Of a stretch of 64,000 bases of DNA, positions 25,176-34,078 are shown piece by piece. The notes beneath the pieces are model-generated. The model was not told where the DNA came from. It saw only the letters and a program-made list of their open reading frames with translations, and did no database searches. Within the stretch, counting starts at the first letter, position 1, and each line of letters opens with the position of its first letter. The stretch is from Bosea vaviloviae (GTDB lineage: Bacteria; Pseudomonadota; Alphaproteobacteria; Rhizobiales; Beijerinckiaceae), in the NCBI RefSeq assembly GCF_001741865.1, contig NZ_CP017147.1, forward strand, positions 806,001 through 870,000, read 5' to 3'. A program made the translations under genes and the position numbers.

Positions 25176-25907
25176 TCACCAGATCAAATCCCCGGCGAGG
25201 AAAGCGCGGGCCGCGATCGTCTGCGGCTCCACGAAGAAGTACTCGGCGAGGGAATCCTCGATCAGCCGGCCCCGGTGCAGGAACAGCACGCGATCGGCCA
25301 GTCGCTTCGCCTGGCCGAGATCATGCGTCGACATCAAGACCGTGATGCCCTCCGCCACGAGACCGGTCAGCAACTCCTCGATCTGCCGCGTCGCGGCAGG
25401 GTCGAGCTGCGAGGTAGGCTCGTCCAGGAAGAGCAGTTCGGGCCTCAAGCTCCAGGCGCGAGCGATGGCCAGGCGCTGCTGCTCGCCGCCCGAGAGCAGC
25501 CGCGCCGGCTGCGTCGCGCGCTCGAGCAGGCCGAAGCGCTGCAGCGCGGCCCAGGCGCGTTCGCGCCGCTCCAGGCGCGCGACGCCCGCCGACGCCAGCG
25601 CATGATCGATATTGGCCTCGACCGAGCGGCGCAGCATGATCGGCTTCTGGAACACCATGGCGTGGCGTTTCGCGCGCCCGGTCGCGCCGGCTGCCCAGTG
25701 CACGCGGCCCTCGCTCGGCGTCAGCAGGCCGTGGCAGAGCCTGAGCATCAGCGATTTGCCGGCGCCATTGGGCCCGAGCAGCACGGTGACTCCGCCCGCA
25801 GGCACGACGAGGCTGACTGCATCGACCAATTTGCGCCCCTCCCCGAGGAAGGAGACGGTCTCGAGGCTGAGCGGCAGGATCGAGGTCACGTCACGCATCA
25901 TGTTCAT
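25176..25907 (-). CDS. tupC: Tungstate ABC transporter ATPase
   Basis: A 243-residue ATPase. Walker A is GPNGAGKSLML, the Q-loop is in HAMVFQKPIMLRRS, the signature is LLSGGEQQRLAIARAW, Walker B is LLFLDEPTSQLD and the switch is MSTHDLGQ. The FQKPIMLRRSVxxN stretch is typical of TupC/phosphate-type ATPases. Its ATG overlaps the tupB stop (ATGA), so the two are coupled. A 69-bp gap to tupA follows. The pairing with TupB and TupA makes the assignment solid. Confidence 0.92.
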   Translation of the reverse strand: MNMMRDVTSILPLSLETVSFLGEGRKLVDAVSLVVPAGGVTVLLGPNGAGKSLMLRLCHGLLTPSEGRVHWAAGATGRAKRHAMVFQKPIMLRRSVEANIDHALASAGVARLERRERAWAALQRFGLLERATQPARLLSGGEQQRLAIARAWSLRPELLFLDEPTSQLDPAATRQIEELLTGLVAEGITVLMSTHDLGQAKRLADRVLFLHRGRLIEDSLAEYFFVEPQTIAARAFLAGDLIW

Positions 25908-26668
25908 CCGGCATAGCGGGCGCCGATGCGGCTCGCCCCGAAGGCGACCGCGTTGATCGCCAGCGTCAGCGCGATCAGCACGAGCCCGAGCCCGAGCGCC
26001 AGGGCTAAGTCGCCCTTGGAGGTCTCCAACGTGATCGTCGTCGTCATGGTGCGGGTGTAGCCGGCGATGTTGCCGCCAACGATCAGCACCGCGCCGACCT
26101 CGGCACTCGCCCGGCCGAAGCCGGCGAGCAGCGCGGTAGCCAACGCAAAGCGCCCATCGAAGAGCAGGGTCGGGATCGCGCGCATCCCCTCGAGCCCGAC
26201 CGAGCGCAGATGGTCGCGATACTCGCTCCAGAGATCCTCGACCGTCTGGCGTGTCAGCGCGATCACGATCGGCAGGACCAGGATCACCTGCGCCGCGATC
26301 ATCGCGGTCGGCGTGAACAGCAGCCCGAGCGGGCCGAGCGGGCCCGAGCGCGAGAGCATCAGGAAGACGAAAAGCCCGGCCACGACCGGCGGCAGGCCCA
26401 TCAGTGCGTTGAGGCAGACGATGACGACCGAGCGGCCGGGAAAGCGCGCCAGCGCCAGGGCCGCTCCGAGCGGCAGGCCGATCAGCCCCGCGATCAGCAC
26501 GGCGGTCAGCGTCACCCTGAGCGACAGGCCCACAATCGCCAGGAAACCGGGATCGAGCCCGACCACCAGCGCGAAGGCCGCCTTGAAGATCGCCGCGAAG
26601 TCCACCGTCCGTCGCGCTCCCCCGAAAGCCAGACCTGTCCGAAAGCCCAGACCTGCCCGAAAGCTCAA
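25904..26668 (-). CDS. tupB: Tungstate ABC transporter permease
   Basis: A 254-residue permease with five or six helices and the classic cytoplasmic-loop motif in EYRDHLRSVGLEGMRAIPTL...FGRASAEVGAVLIVGGNIAG. TMTTTITLETSKGDLALALG is a TupB hallmark. It is the first gene of the nine-gene run. The first 20 residues are encoded by an imperfect tandem DNA repeat, so the start may lie slightly further in; the helices begin near residue 24. It is divergent from the HTH/PBP_like regulator. Confidence 0.92.
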   Translation of the reverse strand: MSFRAGLGFRTGLAFGGARRTVDFAAIFKAAFALVVGLDPGFLAIVGLSLRVTLTAVLIAGLIGLPLGAALALARFPGRSVVIVCLNALMGLPPVVAGLFVFLMLSRSGPLGPLGLLFTPTAMIAAQVILVLPIVIALTRQTVEDLWSEYRDHLRSVGLEGMRAIPTLLFDGRFALATALLAGFGRASAEVGAVLIVGGNIAGYTRTMTTTITLETSKGDLALALGLGLVLIALTLAINAVAFGASRIGARYAG

Positions 26669-26690
26669 GCCTGCGAACAGCCAAAGCCTG
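26618..26690. repeat. Imperfect tandem repeat at the tupB 5' end
   Basis: Three to four degenerate units of about 17-18 bp follow the pattern CCGAAAGCCCAGACCTGC. They span the tupB start and its upstream region. On the minus strand they encode FRAGLGFRTGLAF. Confidence 0.7.
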
Positions 26691-26764
26691 CAGACACTTG
26701 TGATTTCTAGAGTTCAATGCGACCAATTGCCAATCTTGGAACAAGAACAGCCTGGCGCAACCAG

Positions 26765-27655
26765 ATGCAGGACCGGATTTATCTGACCACCGAGGAGGCC
26801 GCCGCCTATCTGCGGCTCAAGGAGCGCAAGCTCTACGAGCTCGTCGCGCATAGTGCCGTGCCCTGCACCAAAGTCAGCGGCAAATGGCTGTTCCCGCGTG
26901 CAGCGCTCGACCGCTGGCTCGAGGCCGGGCTGGCGCGGCCCGAGGGCATGCAGCCCACAAACCCGCCGCCGATCATCGGCGGCAGCCAGGATTCGCTGCT
27001 AGAGGTCGCCGTGCGTGATTCCGGCTGCGGTCTGGCGCTGTTGGCGGAAGGCTCGCAGGCCGGGCTCGACCGGCTGACGCGCGGCGAGGTCGCCATCGCC
27101 GCGATCCATCTCCATGCGACGCCCGATAATGACGCGGCCAACCCGGCCGCGATCCGGGCGGAGCCCGGCCTGTTCGACGCGGTGGTGATCGGTTTCGCCC
27201 GGCGCGAGCAGGGCTTGCTGATGGCGCCCGGCAATCCGCTCGCCCTTGCCGGCATCGCCTCGGCTGTCGAAAGGCGTGCCCGCTTCGCCCGTCGCCAGCA
27301 GGGCGCCGGCGCGCAATTGCTGCTGACGAGCCTGATGGCGCGCGACGGCATCACTGACGGCCGCATGGTCATGGCCGAGGGCATCTGCGCCACGGGCCAG
27401 GATCTGGCCCTGGCGATCCGCACCGGCCGCGCCGATTGCGGCATCGCCTCGCGCGCCATCGCTGCCGCCTTCGGCCTCGATTTCCTGCCGCTGGTCTGGG
27501 AGCATGTCGATCTGGTGATGCGCCGCCGGACCTATTTCGAACCGGCGACGCAAACCCTGCTCGCCTGGATGCGCAGGCCCGACATGGCGGCAAGGGCGCG
27601 CGAACTCGGCGGCTATGATCTGGCGCAGAGCGGCGAGGTCAGGCTGAATCGCTGA
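26765..27655 (+). CDS. HTH (excisionase-type) + PBP_like transcriptional regulator
   Basis: A 296-residue one-component regulator. Residues 5-50 form an HTH_17 domain (IYLTTEEAAAYLRLKERKLY, then SGKWLFPRAALDRWL). Residues about 80-280 match the cytoplasmic PBP_like domain, with TRGEVAIAAIHLHATPD and the signature ARRQQGAGAQLLL. That domain is found with MoeA and in molybdate/tungstate-linked regulators. The protein is divergent from tupB, so it likely senses the oxyanion or its cofactor and controls the nine-gene run. The ATG at 26717 would add 16 residues. Confidence 0.88.
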   Translation: MQDRIYLTTEEAAAYLRLKERKLYELVAHSAVPCTKVSGKWLFPRAALDRWLEAGLARPEGMQPTNPPPIIGGSQDSLLEVAVRDSGCGLALLAEGSQAGLDRLTRGEVAIAAIHLHATPDNDAANPAAIRAEPGLFDAVVIGFARREQGLLMAPGNPLALAGIASAVERRARFARRQQGAGAQLLLTSLMARDGITDGRMVMAEGICATGQDLALAIRTGRADCGIASRAIAAAFGLDFLPLVWEHVDLVMRRRTYFEPATQTLLAWMRRPDMAARARELGGYDLAQSGEVRLNR

Positions 27656-27689
27656 GCAAGGGCGTGCGGCAGCCAGCGGGACTTTCGGT

Positions 27690-27836
27690 GCATGCGCCAC
27701 TTCCCTTCCCCCCTCGCGGGGGAAGGTGGATCGGCGAAGCCGAGACGGATGAGGGGGCGCTGTGAGCTTTCCGCCTCAGCGCAACACGACGCCAACCGGA
27801 AAAGGCACGGCGCCCCCTCATCCGCCCCTCCGGGGC
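27690..27836. repeat. Palindromic intergenic repeat, family E (copy 1)
   Basis: CCTCGCGGGGGAAGGTGG and GATGAGGGGGCGCTGTGAGC are mirrored by CGGCGCCCCCTCATCCGC. It is related to 42712-42896 and 58776-58906. Open frames here are repeat-derived and not taken as genes. Confidence 0.7.
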
Positions 27837-27923
27837 ACCTTCTCCCGCATCAAAGTCGGCTGTTGCCCACTTTGACACTTTGGGTTGCCCATCTTGGGCA
27901 AGCCCGAGATGGGTGGGAGAAGG
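27837..27923. repeat. Double-hairpin repeat, family C (copy 1)
   Basis: Outer arms ACCTTCTCCC and GGGAGAAGG enclose hairpin 1 (AAAGTCGGC...GCCCACTTT, one mismatch) and hairpin 2 (CATCTTGGGC AA GCCCGAGATG). Confidence 0.85.
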
Positions 27924-27937
27924 GAGCTGGCCCGTTT

Positions 27938-28726
27938 TCACGCAGGACCACCAAAATTCCGCCAGGCGCCGACCCGGTGCACCGCCTCCCGGTCGCGCCC
28001 GATCTCCCCGAATGGCGAGACCGGCCAGTCCCAGCTCTCATCCGGCTTGGGGAGTGCGACGCCGCGCATCAGATCGAGCCGCTCGATTACCGTCCCGGCC
28101 CTGTCCCGCTCGACCATCTCGACATCGCTGAGCAGGACGACGCGCCCCTGAAAGCGCGCGAGATCGTCGAGATGCCAGGCGATGCAGCGCGCCGGCAAAT
28201 CGACCGGAAAGGCGGCAGTCCGCTCCGGATTCTCCTCCAGCCAGTCCTCCACCGGCCAGGCGAGCTGCGAGAGAAGATTGGCCGAGATCACGAGATCGAT
28301 GCCCACATCCGCAAGCAGATCGGCGAGCGGGTCGATCCGTCCCTCGCTCTGCCCGGCGAGCCAGCCCATCACACCGCTGAGATCGCGCGTCAGGAGCGTG
28401 ACCTTGCGGCGAAAGGCCATGCGCAGCCTGACCGACGGCAGATGCACGGCGTCGACCAGCAGCACGCGCTGGAAGCCTTCGCAAAGCAGGTCGAGCGGCA
28501 CATCCCGCACCAGCCCCGAGCCGAGCACGACGACGCAGCGCCGGGATGGCAGCGCCGCGACCACATCCGCCACCACGGCGCGGCAGCGCCCGTGATGCGC
28601 GGCCCAGGCCTTGCGGTGGCGAAAGCCGCGCGCCCACAGCGCCGTGCTCTCCGACACCAGCCCCAGCCGCCGCGTCATCCGCCCGGCCGGTGTGATCAGC
28701 CTGAGCGCGAGTTCGGCGAGCATCAC
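27938..28726 (-). CDS. Rossmann-type protein, possibly SAM-dependent methyltransferase
   Basis: A 262-residue protein I recognise only in part. The central VVVLGSGLVRDVPLDLL followed by RVLLVDAVH is the G-x-G and acidic-residue pattern of a class I methyltransferase fold. VGIDLVISANLLSQL would be the motif-IV strand. No membrane segments. It begins 16 nt after the stop of the D-threonine aldolase-like gene, so they are probably co-transcribed. Substrate unknown. The 3' end abuts the double-hairpin repeat. Confidence 0.75.
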   Translation of the reverse strand: MMLAELALRLITPAGRMTRRLGLVSESTALWARGFRHRKAWAAHHGRCRAVVADVVAALPSRRCVVVLGSGLVRDVPLDLLCEGFQRVLLVDAVHLPSVRLRMAFRRKVTLLTRDLSGVMGWLAGQSEGRIDPLADLLADVGIDLVISANLLSQLAWPVEDWLEENPERTAAFPVDLPARCIAWHLDDLARFQGRVVLLSDVEMVERDRAGTVIERLDLMRGVALPKPDESWDWPVSPFGEIGRDREAVHRVGAWRNFGGPA

Positions 28727-28742
28727 ATGCTCCGCGATGGGT

Positions 28743-29879
28743 TCAGGTCAGCGCGCCGCGCGCCGCCACCGGCCAGAGCGCCTCGACATGGGCGTCCGGC
28801 CCGTGCATCCCGCGCACGCAGACATACCAGTCGTGCAGGTTCACCGTCGGGTCGCAATGACCCGGCACGAGCAGGACATGCTCGCCACGATGCGGCAGCG
28901 CGATCGGGTCGCCGGTCAGCACGCCATGCTCGTCGGAGGGTTTCGTGTAGACGGCGCCCTCGCGCCGGAACGGCATCGGCATGCCGGAATCGATCGCCGC
29001 CGCCTTGTGCCCGGCATCGACGACGGCGCGGTCGGGCACCGGCTTGCTCATCACCCCGGTCAGGATGAAGAGCGCATGCTCGAAGGCGCGGAACGGCGTG
29101 CCGTCCGCCTGCCGGTTGCGGGCGTAATCGGCGTCCATGAAGATGTAGGAGCCGGCCTGGATCTCGTTCCAGATGCCCGAGGCGGTCTCGATCTCATAGG
29201 TGCCGGTGCCGGCCCCGCTGACGACGCCGCAGCTCAGGCCGGCCTGGGCCAGGCGTTCGACCGTGTTGCGGGCCGAGAGGCCGGCGCGCTCGATCGCCTC
29301 GCGCCGCTCGTCGATCGAGCGCATATGCTGGGCCGTGCCGTGATAGGCCTGCAGGCCGCCGAAGCGCAAAGTATTGCTGCGCGAGACCGCCTCGGCGATC
29401 CTGACCGCCGCCTCGCCGGGCGCAACGCCGCAACGCCGCCCGCCGACATCGATCTCGACCAGGACATCGAACACGACATCATGGCGCGCGGCGGCTTCCG
29501 CCGCCTCGCGCACGCCGTCGAGATGGTCGACACAGAGGCTGATCTTGGCGCTGCGGGCGAGCTGCGCCAGCCGGTCGAGCTTGGCGGCACCCGCGACCTC
29601 GTTGGAAACCAGCACGTCCTGCACGCCGCCCGCGACCAGGATCTCGGCCTCCGAGACCTTCTGGCAGCATTGCCCGACGGCGCCATGGGCGATCTGGCGC
29701 AGGGCGATCTCGGGGCTCTTATGCGTCTTGGCGTGCGGCCTCAAGCGGATGCCATGGGCCTGCGTATAGGCCGCCATGGCGACGAGGTTGCGTTCGAAGG
29801 CATCGAGGTCGAGCACCAGGGCAGGCGTGTCGATCTCGCTGAATCTCTGGCCGGCTTGGGCCGGCGGATGCAAGGGCAT
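28743..29879 (-). CDS. D-threonine aldolase / DSD1-family PLP enzyme
   Basis: A 378-residue fold-type III PLP enzyme. The N-terminal alanine-racemase-like barrel has LRPHAKTHKSPEIA with the PLP lysine. The C-terminal metal site is GHCDPTVNLHD. Histidine and aspartate two apart (H-C-D) is the D-threonine aldolase pattern; D-serine dehydratases usually have cysteine at the second position. It would cleave D-threonine to glycine and acetaldehyde, or act on a related 3-hydroxy amino acid. AGGAG precedes the chosen ATG. An open frame that continues far upstream on this strand is only the shadow of the exporter gene. Confidence 0.86.
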   Translation of the reverse strand: MPLHPPAQAGQRFSEIDTPALVLDLDAFERNLVAMAAYTQAHGIRLRPHAKTHKSPEIALRQIAHGAVGQCCQKVSEAEILVAGGVQDVLVSNEVAGAAKLDRLAQLARSAKISLCVDHLDGVREAAEAAARHDVVFDVLVEIDVGGRRCGVAPGEAAVRIAEAVSRSNTLRFGGLQAYHGTAQHMRSIDERREAIERAGLSARNTVERLAQAGLSCGVVSGAGTGTYEIETASGIWNEIQAGSYIFMDADYARNRQADGTPFRAFEHALFILTGVMSKPVPDRAVVDAGHKAAAIDSGMPMPFRREGAVYTKPSDEHGVLTGDPIALPHRGEHVLLVPGHCDPTVNLHDWYVCVRGMHGPDAHVEALWPVAARGALT

Positions 29880-29948
29880 GGGCTGTCGCAATCTCCTGAA
29901 TCGGTTGTGGCTATCGGACGCCAGCTTCGTGTCTGGAGCAAGACCCGA

Positions 29949-30014
29949 GTGGCGAATGGCGAATGGCGAGTGAAATCTTCGCGGATTCGCCACTCGCCAC
30001 TCGCCATTCGCCAT
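29949..30014. repeat. Long hairpin just upstream of the ABC exporter gene
   Basis: Perfect 17-bp arms lie at 29956-29972 (ATGGCGAATGGCGAGTG) and 29998-30014. A second pair, GTGGCGAAT (29949-29957) and ATTCGCCAC (29985-29993), gives an alternative fold. It ends 15 nt before the exporter ATG. Confidence 0.85.
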
Positions 30015-30029
30015 GGTAGGCCCCGCGCC

Positions 30030-31850
30030 ATGAAGATCGGCCGCGTTACCGACGACACTTTCGCGCTTTTCGCTCGCGTCTGGCGCGAGCAGGGCAAGAC
30101 CTACCTGCCGCAAATGGCGATGATCATGGGCCTCGTGGTCGTGATCGCCGCGACGACGAGCTTCTATCCACTGCTGATCAAGGCGGCGTTCGACGCTTTC
30201 GCCGACCCGCTCAGCGCCGAGGCAACCGGCTTCGTGCGCCGGATGGAGCGGCTCGTCTCGAAATCGATCGACATCGAGATCGGCGTCGTCAACGCCGTCG
30301 CGATCGTCGTCGTCATCGTCACCGCGATCAAGGGTTTCTCCCTGCTGACGCAGACCGTGATGACCAACAGCGTCGTCAGCCGCATCGAGGCCGACATGCA
30401 GACGCAGCTCTACGCGCATCTGATCGACGCCGACCTCGCCCAGCTGCAAAAAGAGAACCCCGCCTCCCTCACGCAGCGCTTCACCACCGACTTCACCTTC
30501 GTCAAGGAGGCGCTGACGCGGCTGGTCAACATCGCCGTGCGCGACGTGCTGACCGCGATCGCGCTCGTCGGCGCCCTGCTCTGGATCGACTGGCAGATGA
30601 CCTTGGTCGTGCTGCTGATCGCGCCGATCGTGGCGCGGCCGATCGGCCGCATCGGCAAGAAGCTGCGCCGCATGGCGGTGTCGCAGCAGGAACAGACCGG
30701 CGTGATGGCGAGCCTCGTCACCGAGAGCCTGCAGGGTGCGCGCGCCGCCAAGACCGATTCGCTCGAGCCCTATCTCAAGGCGCGCGCGGCGGCTGCCTTC
30801 GAATCGATCCGCGCCGTCAAGATGAAGTCGGCCAATGCGCGCGGCCGGCTCGATCCGCTGCTCGAGGTCGCGGGCGGCATTGCGGTCGCGGGCGTGCTCG
30901 CCGCGATCGGCGTGCGCATCACCTCCGGCGGCTCGACGGTCGGCGATTTCACCGGCTATGTCTCGGCGCTGCTGCTGGCGGCGCAGCCGATGCGCTCGCT
31001 CGGCAACCTCAACGCCATCGTCCAGGAGGCCGGCGCCTCGCTGAAGCGCTATTACGCCCTGATCGACGAAAAGCCGGTGATCACGCAGCGCCCCGACGCC
31101 AGGCCGCTTGCGGTCGGGGTCGGCGAGATCGCCTTCAAGGGCCTGCGTTTCCGCTATCGCGACGATGCCCGCGCGCTGGAGGGCGTCGATCTCACCGTCC
31201 AGGGCGGCAAGATGACGGCGCTGGTCGGCCGCTCCGGCTCCGGCAAATCGACCTTGCTTGCTTTGGTGCCGCGGCTCTACGACCCCAGCGAGGGCCGCGT
31301 CGAGATCGATGGGCAGGATCTGCGCGACCTCTCGCTCGCCAGCCTGCGCAGCCAGATCGGCGTGGTCAGCCAGGATGTCGTGCTGTTCGACGATACGGTG
31401 CGCGCCAATATCAGCTTCGGCCGGCCCGACGCGACTGAGGACGAGGTCGTCGCCGCCGCTAAGGGCGCGGCCGCTCATGACTTCATCATGGCGATGCCGG
31501 AGGGCTATGACAGCCAGGTCGGCGAGCGCGGCTCGAAGCTTTCGGGTGGCGAGCGCCAGCGCATCGCCATCGCCCGCGCCATCCTGAAGGACGCGCCGAT
31601 CCTGCTGCTCGACGAGGCGACCAGCGCGCTCGACACCGAATCCGAGCGGCTCGTCCAGCAGGCGCTGGCTCGCCTGATGCAGAACCGCACCACGCTGGTG
31701 ATCGCCCACCGCCTCTCGACCGTGCGCGAGGCTGACCTCATCGTCGTGCTGGACGAGGGCAAGATCGTCGAGACAGGCAGCCACGACGCCCTGCTGGCGC
31801 GCGACGGCAGCTATGCCCGGCTGCACCGGCTACAATTCGTCGAGAGCTGA
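30030..31850 (+). CDS. ABC exporter, fused permease-ATPase (MsbA-like)
   Basis: A 606-residue half-transporter. The N-terminal membrane domain has six helices; the C-terminal ATPase has Walker A GRSGSGKST, signature KLSGGERQRIAIARA, Walker B ILLLDEATSALD and H-loop VIAHRLSTV. Layout and length match MsbA-type lipid or lipid-A flippases, which act as homodimers in the inner membrane. ATG at 30030 lacks an obvious ribosome site, and a long hairpin ends 15 nt upstream, so translation may be structurally controlled. Lipid substrate is family inference. Confidence 0.9.
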   Translation: MKIGRVTDDTFALFARVWREQGKTYLPQMAMIMGLVVVIAATTSFYPLLIKAAFDAFADPLSAEATGFVRRMERLVSKSIDIEIGVVNAVAIVVVIVTAIKGFSLLTQTVMTNSVVSRIEADMQTQLYAHLIDADLAQLQKENPASLTQRFTTDFTFVKEALTRLVNIAVRDVLTAIALVGALLWIDWQMTLVVLLIAPIVARPIGRIGKKLRRMAVSQQEQTGVMASLVTESLQGARAAKTDSLEPYLKARAAAAFESIRAVKMKSANARGRLDPLLEVAGGIAVAGVLAAIGVRITSGGSTVGDFTGYVSALLLAAQPMRSLGNLNAIVQEAGASLKRYYALIDEKPVITQRPDARPLAVGVGEIAFKGLRFRYRDDARALEGVDLTVQGGKMTALVGRSGSGKSTLLALVPRLYDPSEGRVEIDGQDLRDLSLASLRSQIGVVSQDVVLFDDTVRANISFGRPDATEDEVVAAAKGAAAHDFIMAMPEGYDSQVGERGSKLSGGERQRIAIARAILKDAPILLLDEATSALDTESERLVQQALARLMQNRTTLVIAHRLSTVREADLIVVLDEGKIVETGSHDALLARDGSYARLHRLQFVES

Positions 31851-31886
31851 GGCGCTCGACAAGCCAGGTTATCGTTGAACCGCGCC

Positions 31887-32047
31887 GTCATCCTGGCCGA
31901 AGCCCTCCGGTCCGATCTTCGATCGGCCCAAGGATAAACTCCGCGCAGCGCCGGGCTCCGAAGCGCGTCATGGTCGGGCTTGACCCGGCCATCTCGAAAA
32001 TCGGAGCGCTCTGGTCATGAGATTCTCGGGGCAAGCCCGAGAATGAC
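31887..32047. repeat. Dispersed palindromic repeat, family B (copy 4, composite)
   Basis: It repeats the composite at 14641: GTCATCCTGGCC, GATCTTCGATCGGCCCAAGG, then TCATGGTCGGGCTTGACCC and ATGAGATTCTCGGGGC ending GAGAATGACG. It fills the space between the convergent exporter and IalB genes. Confidence 0.8.
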
Positions 32048-32052
32048 GCCCT

Positions 32053-32640
32053 TCAAGGCTCTCTTGCCAGCGCCTCGGCCGCCGCCTGGAAGCCGCGGAA
32101 GGAGAAGGGCAGCGTCACAGGCCGGTTCGCCGCGTCCTGGAAGCGCAGTTGCCCGCCGTCCGAATAGCCGCGCCAGCGCTTCAGCAGGTCCTCGCTCATC
32201 GATACCTCGGCGAAGCAGCCGCCCGGAATGCAGCGCGAGAACGCCGCCAGGGTGCCCTCGTCCTTCTCGCCCAGCGCGACGCGTACGCCGGCATTGGGAC
32301 CCAGCGTCACATTCGGCGCGACCTGCACGACGAGCTTGTAGGGCTCGGTCTTGACCGGCCGGCCGACCGCGACGAGCGCCACCGGCCCCTGCTGCCCCTG
32401 GACCTGCAAGGTCTGCACGACCTCGCAGATGCGGGTGCCGACGCCCTGCTGGCAGCGATGCGTCCAGTCGCCATAGGTCGCGGTGGTGTTGTCGGGCTGC
32501 GAAACGCCGCCGGGGGCGGGAGCCGCTGCCGCCGGGCGCTGTTGCCCTTGGGCTGCAGCCGGGCTGCGTTGCGCCTGGGCGAAGGCCGAGCCGGCGCAGA
32601 TCAGAGCCAGCAACACGGTCGGGGAAGTGAGGTGCTTCAT
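32053..32640 (-). CDS. Invasion-associated locus B (IalB) family protein
   Basis: A 195-residue secreted protein with signal MKHLTSPTVLLALICAGSAF, an Ala/Pro/Gln-rich linker, then the IalB domain starting YGDWTHRCQQG. Paired cysteines are in RCQQ, ICEVV and SRCIPGGCFAE. The domain end is FQAAAEAL. IalB of Bartonella aids erythrocyte invasion; homologues are widespread in non-pathogenic Hyphomicrobiales with unknown periplasmic roles. It stands alone. Confidence 0.9.
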   Translation of the reverse strand: MKHLTSPTVLLALICAGSAFAQAQRSPAAAQGQQRPAAAAPAPGGVSQPDNTTATYGDWTHRCQQGVGTRICEVVQTLQVQGQQGPVALVAVGRPVKTEPYKLVVQVAPNVTLGPNAGVRVALGEKDEGTLAAFSRCIPGGCFAEVSMSEDLLKRWRGYSDGGQLRFQDAANRPVTLPFSFRGFQAAAEALAREP

Positions 32641-32751
32641 GTCGCGGCGTTTCCAGAGATTTCGTTGGAAACACTATTGACGCGACGCCGTGCCCTTAGG
32701 CAAGAGCCGCCGCCATCTTGGGAACGGCGGTTCGCAATTCTGTCACCGGCC

Positions 32752-32802
32752 AGAGCAGGATGCGAAAAAGTGGGAACCGGTTTTTCGCGTCAATCCTGCT
32801 CT
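32752..32802. repeat. Dispersed palindromic repeat, family A (copy 4)
   Basis: Arms AGAGCAGGAT (32752-32761) and ATCCTGCTCT (32793-32802) enclose GTGGGAACCGGTTTTTCGC. It lies between obgE and the ialB-like gene. Confidence 0.87.
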
Positions 32803-32821
32803 TACCCTTTGATGAGAGCCA

Positions 32822-33910
<1,089 letters not shown>

Positions 33911-34016
33911 TCATCCTGGACAAGCGGCGAAGCCGCGCAGATCAGGGATCCATCGTAAAGCTCCGGAGCCCTATGATGGATCCCGGGTCTTCGCTTCGCT
34001 ACGCCCCAGGATGACG
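33911..34016. repeat. Dispersed palindromic repeat, family B (copy 5)
   Basis: GTCATCCTGGAC...GATCAGGGATCCATC is mirrored by GATGGATCCCGGGTC...CCCAGGATGACG. It lies between obgE and the LysR gene. Confidence 0.8.
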
Positions 34017-34078
34017 GTGGAAAGCGTGTGTGGCCTTGGCTTTAGGCTGATGCGCCCTGCGGGGCAATCCCGCCACGC

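Noticed and set aside
27692..27941. Open frames in the repeat region after the regulator
   Set aside because: Similar peptides occur at the other copies of the same palindromic repeats, so they are repeat translations.
28743..31826. A 1027-codon minus-strand frame joining the aldolase to the exporter region
   Set aside because: Only the part below 29879 is a real protein with a ribosome site; the rest is antisense to the ABC exporter.
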